From NCBI RefSeq assembly GCF_003313505.1, contig NZ_QMHO01000019.1, positions 1 to 55,160 of the forward strand: a stretch of 55,160 nt of DNA, in the 5' to 3' direction. The notes beneath the pieces are model-generated. The model searched no databases, had not been told where the DNA came from, and was given only the letters and a program-made list of their open reading frames with translations. A program made the translations under genes and the position numbers. Source of the stretch: Pedobacter nanyangensis (GTDB lineage Bacteria > Bacteroidota > Bacteroidia > Sphingobacteriales > Sphingobacteriaceae). Position 1 is the first letter of the stretch, and each line of letters opens with the position of its first letter. Below are positions 16,396-24,754 of this stretch, in pieces.

Positions 16396-19300
16396 TTAGA
16401 AGTTAAAATCAAGACCAAATGTATAGGTACGGTTTACAGGGAAACCTCCTCTTTGATAGCCCACAATTACTGGCGAAGCATAGGAAGCCGAGGTTACCCT
16501 GGCTTCGGGATTGATGCCTCGATATGAACTTCCGGTAATGAAAAACACGTTATCTACCGAACCATAGAGCCTTAAGCTGCCTACCTTTAACTTTTTGGCT
16601 ATAGTTGACGGCAAGGTATATCCCACAATGATATTCCTTAAATAAGCATACGAGGCACTTTCCACACCATAATCAGTCAATAGCAAATCTGCGGCAATAC
16701 CATTGGTAAAATAAGGTGTTTTCCCATCGCCAGGATTGGCGGGGCTTACCCACCTGTTTTTGATGTAGTTTTCGTTTTGTCTTTTCGATTCGTTATAGTA
16801 CAAGTCACCATTAATCAACTGGCCACCTTGTGAGCCCTGCATCAGAATATTTAAATCGAAATTTTTATACCTGAAAGTATTGGTTAAACCCCAAGTAAAA
16901 TCAGGGAAGGGAGAGCCCATAACCACCCTATCGTTCAAATCAATTTTATTGTCGCCGTTAATGTCTTTTAACTTCACCCCACCAGCTGCAAAATAGCCCT
17001 GTAAAACCGAAGTTTGTCCTGCAGCTACGGCAGCATTGGCTTCATCCTGCGACTTCCATACGCCGTCCGTTTTGTAACCGTAGAATTGGACGTAAGGTTG
17101 ACCTACAATAGAAGCATAAATCTCGCTACGTTCGCCGTAGTTGAACAAATAGGGTTCATCGCCGCCTAGTTTTACTAGCTTATTCCTGTTGGCCGAAATG
17201 TTAACGGACGTGATCCAGTTGAAGTTTTTGGTGCCGATGTTGTTAGAGGTTAGCTCCACTTCAAAACCCTGGTTCCTGATTTTTCCGTTATTGGTCCAGA
17301 ATGAAGCCGAACCTGTAATGGCCTGTTGCGATTGTTGTAACAATAAGTTATTGGTGATGGAACGATAGAATTCCAAGCTTAGCTGTACTTTATTTTTGAA
17401 CAAACCAACATCTAAACCAATATTGGTTGATCTGGTAGTTTCCCAGGTAATATCTCTTCCGTAAGTAACCACATTGTTGGGTGATTGACCTGCTGCCAAT
17501 TGACCAGTACCTTCTCCAAATACATAGTTAGACCTGAACAACAAGTCCAAATAAGAGAATGGAGTAATGCGATTATTGCCCGTTTCACCGTAACTGGCTC
17601 TCAGTTTTAAATTTTCCAGCCATTTTTTGCTTCCTTTCATGAAAGATTCGCTAGCAATGTTCCAACCTGCTGAAAATGCCGGGAACCAACCTCTTCTGTT
17701 ACCTGGACCAAAAATAGAACTCTCATCGGTACGCAAACTTGCTGTAGCAATGTATTTTCCCTGGTAATCATAATTTACACGGCCCAAGTAAGAAATCAAG
17801 CCTGTTTTTACGTTCACAGGAATAGCAGGCGCCTGATCGAAATAAGCGGCCTGGTTAAGTGTCGTAAAATCATCAGACGGGAAATTATAGCCCGTTTGCT
17901 CGGTGCCTTTCACGGTATTGCTTTGTACCGTAAAACCTAGCAACCCTTTAAAATTATGGTTACCAAAGCTTTTGGTATAGTTCATGGTATTTTCCCACAA
18001 AATATCGATGGTCGTTCCATTAGTAATGGTGGCCACATTTACGTCGCCGTCTTTACGAGCCTCACTCCTGATTAGGGTTTTATCTTCCCTAGATAAATAA
18101 TAGGCGCCCAAAGAGGTTTTAAACGAAAGGCTTTTGCTTGGATTATACGTTAAATCTGTTCCGCCCTGAAAACGATAGCTTTCTGAAAAACGATCTTCTC
18201 TTTCGGCATGCGACAATGGGGTGTTATTGGTTGATGAAAAAGGGGAAACAGTTCCTGTGCTTTGCCAAAAAGAGCCATCGGGCATGGTGCCTGCGTAAGT
18301 AAGATTGGTAAAGTGACGAGCTTGCGCCCAGTCACCAGCTCTTAAGTTTGCCCATTGGGCATTTTGGTTCACAAATGCCGCGGTAAATGCCGAGTGATAA
18401 ACAGGCAAAAACGATGGGAAACGGTAATAGTTGGTAAAGTTTTCTGCCGGGCGCTGAATTTTGGTATAAGTTGGGTTAATGTTTACGTTCAACATTAATT
18501 TTGGAGAAAGATTTGCATCTAATTTCACGCGGATGTTTCCACGGTTATTCTCGCTATCTTTCATAATGCCCTGGTCCTGCTGCAAGTTACCAGACACGTA
18601 ATATTTCAGGTCTTTTTTACCGCCAGCTACATTGAGCTGTAGGTTATATATTCCCGCATTTCTAAGCGATTCCTGTTGCCAATCAGTAGGTGAACCACTA
18701 ATTTGGTTCTCGATAATATAAGCGGCACGTTCGTTATTATTGATGATATTTTTGGCATTGGCCGGAACGCTAGGGTCATTTTGCCTCAAAGCGGCTTCGG
18801 CAAACAACAATTTGGTGTATTCCGTAGTAGATAAAATTGGGTACACTTTATAAGCTTCCTTTAAACCATAGTATGATTTAACCGAGAATTTAGGCCTATC
18901 GGCCACCCCTTTTTTGGTGGTTACCAAAATAACTCCATTTGCACCTCTAGAACCATAAATGGCCGATGAAGCCGCATCTTTCAACACCTCAATTGATTCT
19001 ACATCATAAGGATTGATGAAAGCTAGACCATCTGCAATGGGATGTCCATCTACTACCACTAAAGGATCTGCATTGGCATTGATAGAACTGGCGCCCCTAA
19101 TCCTCAAAGTTGGATCAGAACCTACTTCTGAACTGTTATTTTGAACGGTTAGGCCAGCAATCTTACCGATTAGGGCATTGTCTAACCTTGATGTGGGAAT
19201 TTCGTCGAGGTTTTTGTTCTCAAGCTTGCTTACCGCTGAGCTAACGGTCGATTTTTTTTGGGTACCATAACCTACTACCAATACTTCACTCATCGAATTG

Positions 19301-19602
19301 ACATCTTCTATTAAAGTGACATTGATGGTAGTGCTATTTGCTACGCCTTGTAAATGAGTTTTATAGCCGAGCGATTTGAATTCAAGGATTTTGCCTTTCT
19401 GAACGGAAATTTCATATTCTCCTTTTTCATTGGTGGCAACGCCCTTATTGGTGTCCTTAATAGTCACCGATACGCCAGGAATACCTTGTCCGTCTTCAGA
19501 TTTGACAACGCCTTTGATTTTTACGGTTTGTGCACTTAGCCCAAAGGACAGTAAGCACAACAGTAAAAAAATGACGCCGCCAACGCGATTTTTTAATGTC
19601 AT
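16396..19602 (-). CDS. susC: SusC/RagA-family TonB-dependent oligosaccharide transporter
   Basis: Protein of 1068 residues: signal peptide, CarboxypepD-reg-like domain (VKIKGVVKSEDGQGIPGVSV, about 26-110), plug domain with the SusC motif VLVVGYGTQKKSTVSSAVS and the segment DPLVVVDGHPI...YDVESIEVLKDAASSAIYGSRGANG, then a 22-strand barrel-type region ending in YTFGLDFNF. It imports oligosaccharides across the outer membrane using TonB energy together with SusD. It heads an operon of six genes down to 7778. The promoter at 19687-19715 overlaps a tandem TTGGTTTACCAA operator, so it is probably repressed by the GntR protein encoded at 26941-27684. Confidence 0.97.
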   Translation of the reverse strand: MTLKNRVGGVIFLLLCLLSFGLSAQTVKIKGVVKSEDGQGIPGVSVTIKDTNKGVATNEKGEYEISVQKGKILEFKSLGYKTHLQGVANSTTINVTLIEDVNSMSEVLVVGYGTQKKSTVSSAVSKLENKNLDEIPTSRLDNALIGKIAGLTVQNNSSEVGSDPTLRIRGASSINANADPLVVVDGHPIADGLAFINPYDVESIEVLKDAASSAIYGSRGANGVILVTTKKGVADRPKFSVKSYYGLKEAYKVYPILSTTEYTKLLFAEAALRQNDPSVPANAKNIINNNERAAYIIENQISGSPTDWQQESLRNAGIYNLQLNVAGGKKDLKYYVSGNLQQDQGIMKDSENNRGNIRVKLDANLSPKLMLNVNINPTYTKIQRPAENFTNYYRFPSFLPVYHSAFTAAFVNQNAQWANLRAGDWAQARHFTNLTYAGTMPDGSFWQSTGTVSPFSSTNNTPLSHAEREDRFSESYRFQGGTDLTYNPSKSLSFKTSLGAYYLSREDKTLIRSEARKDGDVNVATITNGTTIDILWENTMNYTKSFGNHNFKGLLGFTVQSNTVKGTEQTGYNFPSDDFTTLNQAAYFDQAPAIPVNVKTGLISYLGRVNYDYQGKYIATASLRTDESSIFGPGNRRGWFPAFSAGWNIASESFMKGSKKWLENLKLRASYGETGNNRITPFSYLDLLFRSNYVFGEGTGQLAAGQSPNNVVTYGRDITWETTRSTNIGLDVGLFKNKVQLSLEFYRSITNNLLLQQSQQAITGSASFWTNNGKIRNQGFEVELTSNNIGTKNFNWITSVNISANRNKLVKLGGDEPYLFNYGERSEIYASIVGQPYVQFYGYKTDGVWKSQDEANAAVAAGQTSVLQGYFAAGGVKLKDINGDNKIDLNDRVVMGSPFPDFTWGLTNTFRYKNFDLNILMQGSQGGQLINGDLYYNESKRQNENYIKNRWVSPANPGDGKTPYFTNGIAADLLLTDYGVESASYAYLRNIIVGYTLPSTIAKKLKVGSLRLYGSVDNVFFITGSSYRGINPEARVTSASYASPVIVGYQRGGFPVNRTYTFGLDFNF

Positions 19603-19662
19603 AGCAAATCAGGTTTTATATATGGTTAGTTCGCATCATTTTTATAAAATCGATGCTCTAAA

Positions 19663-19689
19663 TTGGTTTACCAAAAATTGGTTTACCAA
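19663..19689. promoter_or_regulatory. Tandem GntR-type operator before susC
   Basis: Two identical near-palindromes TTGGTTTACCAA at 19663-19674 and 19678-19689, centres 15 bp apart. The same element occurs before gntR and before the jelly-roll lyase gene at 34265. The upstream copy overlaps the -7 element on the - strand. Confidence 0.85.
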
Positions 19690-19715
19690 ATATATCATTA
19701 TTATTTATATTCAAA
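19687..19715 (-). promoter_or_regulatory. Promoter of the susC operon
   Basis: On the - strand, TTTG (19715-19712) is followed after 17 nt by TATATTTG (19694-19687), a full match to the Bacteroidota TTTG / TAnnTTTG promoter. The expected transcription start falls inside the tandem operator, which fits a repressor-occlusion mechanism. Confidence 0.65.
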
Positions 19716-19863
19716 AAAAATACGAGGAAAAGTTTTTTTGCCGATTGGCATTTTCCTCAGAGCGAAGGGAATTTTGATTGATAAATCTTTACTTATTCCT
19801 GCATTTTATTGGTTCTGGCAGGCTATAAGTGTTTTAGTTTGTTTGGTTGTTGTTTTGGCTTTT

Positions 19864-19904
19864 AAAAAGGGATGGTCTTTTAAAACCAAGCTCCACCCCT
19901 TTTT
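19864..19904 (-). terminator. Terminator after the SDR gene
   Basis: Arms AAAAAGGGATGG (19864-19875) and CCACCCCTTTTT (19893-19904), with one mismatch, form a stem. It lies about 50 nt beyond the SDR stop on the - strand and separates that operon from the susC promoter. The run of T after the stem is short. Confidence 0.6.
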
Positions 19905-19956
19905 TGAGTATTTAAATTTATTGAAAACCTTAAATAAAAACGGTGTATTTTTTCAA

Positions 19957-20709
19957 TTAAGAAAATGCTAAGCCACCATTGATATCAATGTTGTTACCTG
20001 TTAAGAAGCTAGAATCATCTGAAGCCAGGTAAGCTACTAGGTCAGCCACTTCTTGTGCATCACCTTCTCTTTTCAAGGCAGTGGCATTGGCTACATTGGT
20101 TCTTACCTCAGGCTTGCTAAAGGTATCGTGGAAGGTAGTGGCAATCATTCCTGGTGCCAAAGCATTTACACGGATGTTTTTAGGACCAAATTCTTTTGCC
20201 AAAGCTCTAGTATAAGTCATTACGGCACCTTTTGAAGTAGCATAAGCACTTGCACCTGGACCGCCACCGTCCCTAGCGGCTAACGAAGAGAAGTTTATAA
20301 TAGAAGAACCTGCTGGCATGAAAGGAGAAACCGCTTTAACCGCCAAGAAAACAGATTTCAAGTTGACGTTCATGACGAAATCCCAGAAATTTTCGTCCAT
20401 TTCTGCAGTTGTTTTGCGAGCAACCAAACCGCCAACTACGTTTACTAAGATATTGATTTCCTCACCAAAAGCTTCTTTAGCTTTAGCTACCAAGGTATTT
20501 ACCTCAGCAGCTTTGGTCATATCTGCCTGTACAATAATGGCTTCGCCGCCTAAATCTTGTATCATTTTCAAGGTTTCTTCGGCCAAATCTTTATTGTCAA
20601 AGTAATTTACCACCACTTTGGCTCCTTCCTTTGCCAACTGCAAAGAAACTGCTCTACCTATGTCTCTAGAGCCCCCAGAAACTATCGCAACTTTGTTTTT
20701 TAAACGCAT
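19957..20709 (-). CDS. SDR oxidoreductase, probable DEH reductase
   Basis: Short-chain dehydrogenase/reductase of 250 residues. The nucleotide-binding motif is SGGSRDIG at 11-18 (a variant of TGxxxGIG), the usual NNAG is NVVGG at 90-94, and the catalytic residues are S141/S142, Y156 and K160 (YATSK). It ends with a typical FLTGNNIDINGG. In alginate catabolism an SDR reduces 4-deoxy-L-erythro-5-hexoseulose uronate (DEH) to 2-keto-3-deoxygluconate in the cytoplasm. The position after the MFS carrier, with KdgF and PL17 in the same operon, supports that role. Other sugar-acid oxidoreductases of this family are possible. Coenzyme preference is not clear from the sequence. Confidence 0.85.
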   Translation of the reverse strand: MRLKNKVAIVSGGSRDIGRAVSLQLAKEGAKVVVNYFDNKDLAEETLKMIQDLGGEAIIVQADMTKAAEVNTLVAKAKEAFGEEINILVNVVGGLVARKTTAEMDENFWDFVMNVNLKSVFLAVKAVSPFMPAGSSIINFSSLAARDGGGPGASAYATSKGAVMTYTRALAKEFGPKNIRVNALAPGMIATTFHDTFSKPEVRTNVANATALKREGDAQEVADLVAYLASDDSSFLTGNNIDINGGLAFS

Positions 20710-20728
20710 ACTATTATTATTTAATTCT

Positions 20729-22006
20729 TTATTTTTTTGATGAGATATATTTAATACATAACCATGAAACTGGCACTAATACTGCTGCCAACACGAAGAA
20801 CGACACATAGCTGGTTTGGGTAATCACCGGAACTGCCCAAGTTGTGAGCAAAGTTCCCGCTACTGCTGCCGTACCGCCCATACCTGCTACTGTTCCTACG
20901 TTTTTACCGTTGAAATAATCGCTAGGAAGCGTTTGAATGTTACCAATGAGGTATTGGAAGCCAAACAGCGTAAAGCCAATCAGTACCATGGCCAAGGTTG
21001 GGGTGTCTTTTAAGCTGCCTAACTGGTAAACAATAACCACCAATGAAACCAACATAATTACGCTACCTACTGCAATGGCATTTTTACGTGCTTTTTGGGG
21101 TTCAATACCTTTTTTAATTTGGGCAGATGCATGGTAACCACCTACCAAACTTCCAATGGCAGCAAATAGGTAGGGCACCCAGGTAAAAGCGCCAATTTGC
21201 TTAATATCGAACATGAATTGTTCCTTAAGGAAAGTTGGCAACCAGGTTACGAACAACCACCAAACCGGATCAATAAAGAACCTGCCGGTGATGATTCCCC
21301 AGGTATTTCTGAATTTTAGCAGTTCCTTCCAAGTAAGTACCGGCGCTTCTTCTACTTCTACGGCATCCTTAACTTCGGGCTTTGCCAAAATATAATTACG
21401 TTCTTCTTCGGTAATCCACGGATGCTTATCGGGAGTGGCTTTGTTTACGTAAAGCCATGGGATGATCCAAATCAAGCCTAACAGCGCAATTAAGACGAAA
21501 GTCATTTTCCAACCAAAAATCACATACAACATGGCAATTATTGGGGCGGCAACCACCGAACCTAACGAAGCTCCTGCGCCAAAAATCCCTTGTGCAATGC
21601 CTCTTTCTCGAGCCGGAAACCATTCTGCGTTGTTTTTGGTAGCTCCTGGCCAGTTACCTGCCTCGCTAAAACCCAGCATAAACCTAAAGATGTTGAAGGA
21701 AAGCAACGATTTGGCAAAGGCATGCAAGGCAATGGAAATGCTCCATCCCAAGATGGATAAAGTCATGCCCATACGGGTACCGATGGCATCCATCATTTTA
21801 CCGGTAAAGGTTTGGCCTAAAGCATAGGCAATCATAAAGAAAGTAGTGATTAGTGCTAAGGCACTTTTATTGTCAACATCGGCAATGCCAAATTCTTTAT
21901 AGATATAAGGCCAAAGAATGTTAATCGCGCTTCTATCGATGTAGTTGATTACCGTTGCCAACGCAATTAGCGAGATAATCCACCATCGTAATCCTTTTAC
22001 TTTCAT
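20729..22006 (-). CDS. MFS transporter, anion:cation symporter family (uronate uptake)
   Basis: Integral membrane protein of 425 residues with about 12 hydrophobic segments. It begins with the family motif INYIDRSAINILWPYIYKEF and has GNWPGATKNNAEWFPARERG, typical of hexuronate/sugar-acid carriers related to ExuT. It probably moves unsaturated monouronate, DEH or short oligouronates across the inner membrane. It lies 19 nt upstream of the SDR gene and downstream of a beta-helix gene, all in the gntR-led operon. The exact substrate is inferred from context. Confidence 0.9.
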   Translation of the reverse strand: MKVKGLRWWIISLIALATVINYIDRSAINILWPYIYKEFGIADVDNKSALALITTFFMIAYALGQTFTGKMMDAIGTRMGMTLSILGWSISIALHAFAKSLLSFNIFRFMLGFSEAGNWPGATKNNAEWFPARERGIAQGIFGAGASLGSVVAAPIIAMLYVIFGWKMTFVLIALLGLIWIIPWLYVNKATPDKHPWITEEERNYILAKPEVKDAVEVEEAPVLTWKELLKFRNTWGIITGRFFIDPVWWLFVTWLPTFLKEQFMFDIKQIGAFTWVPYLFAAIGSLVGGYHASAQIKKGIEPQKARKNAIAVGSVIMLVSLVVIVYQLGSLKDTPTLAMVLIGFTLFGFQYLIGNIQTLPSDYFNGKNVGTVAGMGGTAAVAGTLLTTWAVPVITQTSYVSFFVLAAVLVPVSWLCIKYISSKK

Positions 22007-22062
22007 ATTTATTTTATTTTCAGTTCGATATTTACTTTAGCCTCGCCTTCAACGAAACGTCC

Positions 22063-22151
22063 GTCATTTCGAGCGTAGTCGAGAAATCTTTGATTCCAAA
22101 TTTTACATCTCCAAAGATTCCCCCATTCCGCTGCGCTACAGTCGGAATGAC
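22063..22151. repeat. Dispersed nested inverted-repeat element
   Basis: Outer arms GTCATTTCGA (22063-22072) and TCGGAATGAC (22142-22151) match at 9 of 10 positions; inner arms AATCTTTG and CAAAGATT are perfect. It sits between the beta-helix gene and the MFS gene. Partial copies are seen at 1-45 and 7708-7757. It could form a hairpin in the operon mRNA. Confidence 0.6.
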
Positions 22152-22184
22152 AACCATGGCTTCCAATATTATTTATTAATGGCT

Positions 22185-23207
22185 TTATTCTTTTTTCAGT
22201 TGAATATTTGTAATGCCCTTAGCATTAATTACTTTGTTATCTGCATAAACTTCATTCCCTACGGCTTCGCCTTTTGCGCTTTTTAAGCGGACGTTAATGC
22301 CGTAACCATCGGTATTTAAATGGCTGATATTGCCTTTAAACTTGTTGTACGAGCCCCAGCCTTCATAAGCGCAGTTGACCTGATAACCATCCAACAACAC
22401 CGAAGGCTGTGTATTGTAGCCCGTATTTCCTTCAATCAAATAATGGTTGCCTTTCAGGTCAATCCAGCTATCAGCACTGTTGGCCCCTGTAATTCCTTGC
22501 GCCTCGAAAGTGTTTCCGCGGATAATGCCCCCTGTGGTACCTTCCTTAACATCAATACACTCGGCCGCTACATAAGGCCCCAGTTTATTGTTCAGCACTT
22601 GGTTCGAATCGCATTGATCTGGCTTTCCATCACTGTGTTTGGCCCAATTGCTGTAGGCCGAGCCAATGTAAATGGCCTCGCCGTAGCCTGGGCTTTTCTT
22701 TCCGGTATGGGTTACTTCTGAGTTTTTAACGATGTTATGTTTGCTGAAAGCCCGGAAGTGGATTCCTTCTTCGCCTAATTGCGTTACCAAAACACCATCA
22801 ATAATATTATGGCTTGCCCCATCGGCCACAATACCCTTCAAGCCATTTTGCAGGGTAAATCCTTTCAGTTTCCAATAGCTGGCTTTTAAGTGCAGTACAT
22901 AACCAGTTTGGTTGTTGCCCGCATCAAGGATCGCATTTCTACCGCCTGTTAGCACCACAGGTTGCTTTGATGTACCACTAACTGATGCCTCAATTACAAA
23001 TTTACCGTCGTATATACCATCTCTTAAAACAATCGAATCTCCCGGTTTTGCCGTAGCTAATGCCCGTTTCAGCTGGCTGCTGTTTTCTACAATAATCGGC
23101 TTCGATAATGCTCGAAAAAAAGGCCGTATTGCATACCCCATCCCACTTGCACAAGTTGAGATCGCAATAGCGGCCATAACCAAATATATATTGAAGATCT
23201 TTTGCAT
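22185..23207 (-). CDS. Secreted parallel beta-helix protein, possible polyuronate lyase
   Basis: Protein of 340 residues with an N-terminal signal sequence and a beta-helix opening (NSSQLKRALATAKPGDSIVLRDGIYDGKF), the same opening style as the PL6 proteins. The motif AECIDVKEGTTGGIIRGNTF recalls the acidic/lysine part of PL6 sites (GEVEIVSIKSG) but the spacing differs and the Arg partner is not obvious, so it is not a standard PL6 enzyme. A following block, DSWIDLKGNHYLIEGNTG, is also well ordered. It lies in the gntR operon between the esterase and MFS genes. It could be a lyase, an epimerase-like protein or a binding protein. Confidence 0.7.
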   Translation of the reverse strand: MQKIFNIYLVMAAIAISTCASGMGYAIRPFFRALSKPIIVENSSQLKRALATAKPGDSIVLRDGIYDGKFVIEASVSGTSKQPVVLTGGRNAILDAGNNQTGYVLHLKASYWKLKGFTLQNGLKGIVADGASHNIIDGVLVTQLGEEGIHFRAFSKHNIVKNSEVTHTGKKSPGYGEAIYIGSAYSNWAKHSDGKPDQCDSNQVLNNKLGPYVAAECIDVKEGTTGGIIRGNTFEAQGITGANSADSWIDLKGNHYLIEGNTGYNTQPSVLLDGYQVNCAYEGWGSYNKFKGNISHLNTDGYGINVRLKSAKGEAVGNEVYADNKVINAKGITNIQLKKE

Positions 23208-23311
23208 TGATGCTATAAATTCTTACTTATTCGTGATAAGATTGCTTCGCCATTCTTCCTCGCAAAGACGAGCAAAGGGTAGCCACTACGAACTTGCGAA
23301 GCTTCTTATTG

Positions 23312-24181
23312 CTATTTGTGAATACCTAATTCCTTTAAGAAATCGATGATTGCTTTGTTTACTTCCGAATTTTTCTCCGCTGGAAATTTTCCGTGCTCTC
23401 CACCTTCAACCGTGATGAATTTGTTCTTGATGCCCAATTCATCCAACTTCTTTTTCAAGTCTACCGATTGTTGGTAAGGTACCACCGGATCGGCATCACC
23501 ATGTACAATAAATACCGGTGGGCTGTTTTTCTTTACCTGATATAAAGGAGAAACCGACTGCACGAAAGTTTGGTCATTAGCTTTCTCGCCCAACCATCTT
23601 TTAGCCGAGCTACTTGGCCAGTTGCCTACGTGGGTAATGCCGTATTTATCGATAATAGCGGCCACTTTCACGTCTTTCACCCCTGGGCAGTTACCGTCGA
23701 ATTTGGTGTCGTTACCTAACAAACCGCCCATTAAGGCTAAATGCCCACCTGCCGAACCACCCATGATCACAATCCGATTAGGGTCGATGTTTAAGGCTTT
23801 GGCATTTTTGATCAGGTAGATCAAAGCACAACGGGTATCCTCAACCGCAGCAGGAGCTGGCGCCACCTGTACCAAACGATAAGCAATGTTAGCCACTGCA
23901 TATCCGTTTTTAAAGAAGCTGTTAAAGCCTGTTTGCGATTCTTTATTTCCTTTGTTAAAACCACCACCATGAATGTTGATGACAATAGGTGTTGGTCCTT
24001 TATCTGCCGGCGGCAAGTACAAATCCATTTTACCTTCCCAATCGCCAACTTTGGCATAAACCACATTTAATTGCTCAGAAAAACCTGTTGGATAAGTTAC
24101 TTTTTTAACCTCTGCGGTTTCTTGTGCTTGTGCAAAATTTGCTGCTATTAGTAGTAAGCAGCTTATGATTATTTTTTTCAT
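23312..24181 (-). CDS. Secreted alpha/beta hydrolase, acetylesterase-like
   Basis: Protein of 289 residues from the ATG at 24181, chosen because a signal peptide (MKKIIISCLLLIAANFAQAQ) starts there; a longer frame from 24250 adds 23 residues without export features. It shows the carbohydrate-esterase-like hydrolase set: oxyanion motif HGGG at 71-74, nucleophile S143 in GGSAGG, D231 in HGDADPVV and H263 in GGEHG. It probably removes acyl groups in the periplasm. With the SASA-family gene upstream it suggests an acetylated polyuronate substrate. It lies between kdgF and a beta-helix gene in the gntR operon. True substrate unknown. Confidence 0.85.
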   Translation of the reverse strand: MKKIIISCLLLIAANFAQAQETAEVKKVTYPTGFSEQLNVVYAKVGDWEGKMDLYLPPADKGPTPIVINIHGGGFNKGNKESQTGFNSFFKNGYAVANIAYRLVQVAPAPAAVEDTRCALIYLIKNAKALNIDPNRIVIMGGSAGGHLALMGGLLGNDTKFDGNCPGVKDVKVAAIIDKYGITHVGNWPSSSAKRWLGEKANDQTFVQSVSPLYQVKKNSPPVFIVHGDADPVVPYQQSVDLKKKLDELGIKNKFITVEGGEHGKFPAEKNSEVNKAIIDFLKELGIHK

Positions 24182-24197
24182 GTTGTCATTTATTTTA

Positions 24198-24289
24198 TTT
24201 CCTCCCCCTGCCCCCTCAAAGAGGGGGATAAGCAAAGCGCTTTGGCGCAATGTATCTCCCTTTGGAGGGAGAATTAAAGAGGGAGGAAA
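24198..24289. repeat. Nested hairpin element inside the gntR operon
   Basis: Outer arms TTTCCTCCC (24198-24206) and GGGAGGAAA (24281-24289), with two inner hairpins: CCCCCTC AAA GAGGGGG (24211-24227) and TCTCCCT TTGG AGGGAGA (24255-24272). It fills the gap between kdgF and the esterase gene. It resembles C/T-rich dispersed repeats of Bacteroidota and may act as a partial terminator or mRNA-stability element. Confidence 0.6.
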
Positions 24290-24292
24290 ACC

Positions 24293-24628
24293 CTACTTAA
24301 TAAAATCTTCTCTATGAGGCGCGAAAACATCAATTAAAATTCCTGGTTCAATACATACACAACCATGTACTGCGTGAGGTGGCACATAGTAACCATCGCC
24401 TTTTCTGATGATTTTTTTCTCATCGCCAATGGTCATTTCAAAAACACCACTTTCTACATACGTTACTTGTACGTGGTAATGCTCGTGCAAGGGACCGATG
24501 GCTCCTGCCTCAAATTTGGCTTTCACGAGCATGATTTGATCATCATAACCGTAGATTTTACGTTGAACACCGTTACCTAAATCTTCCCAAGTGGTTTCTG
24601 TTTCTATTTGAAATAATTCGCTTTGCAT
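24293..24628 (-). CDS. kdgF: KdgF-type cupin, unsaturated uronate linearising enzyme
   Basis: Small cytoplasmic cupin of 111 residues, the size of KdgF. The metal-binding set is visible: H48 and H50 (LHEHYH), Q54 and H88 (PPHAVHG). KdgF converts the 4,5-unsaturated monouronates released by pectate and alginate lyases into the linear keto form (DEH). It lies directly downstream of the PL17 gene, which produces that substrate, and upstream of the SDR that uses the product. This linkage makes the assignment stronger than for an isolated cupin. Confidence 0.88.
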   Translation of the reverse strand: MQSELFQIETETTWEDLGNGVQRKIYGYDDQIMLVKAKFEAGAIGPLHEHYHVQVTYVESGVFEMTIGDEKKIIRKGDGYYVPPHAVHGCVCIEPGILIDVFAPHREDFIK

Positions 24629-24754
24629 TTTATAGTTTTTTTGTTTTTTGGATGTTTTGTTGTTTAGAGGATACTATATCTAGTCACCAAACCCTATCCC
24701 CAGAAGGAAGAGAAAAGCGGCGATGAAAGTCTTTACTCTTTGTTCTTTATTCCT

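Noticed and set aside
19430..19971. Small + strand frames over and upstream of susC
   Set aside because: They overlap susC, its operator and the terminator, with no protein features.
24182..24250. Longer start for the esterase gene
   Set aside because: The extra 23 residues come before a good signal peptide and run through the hairpin element; the ATG at 24181 is preferred.
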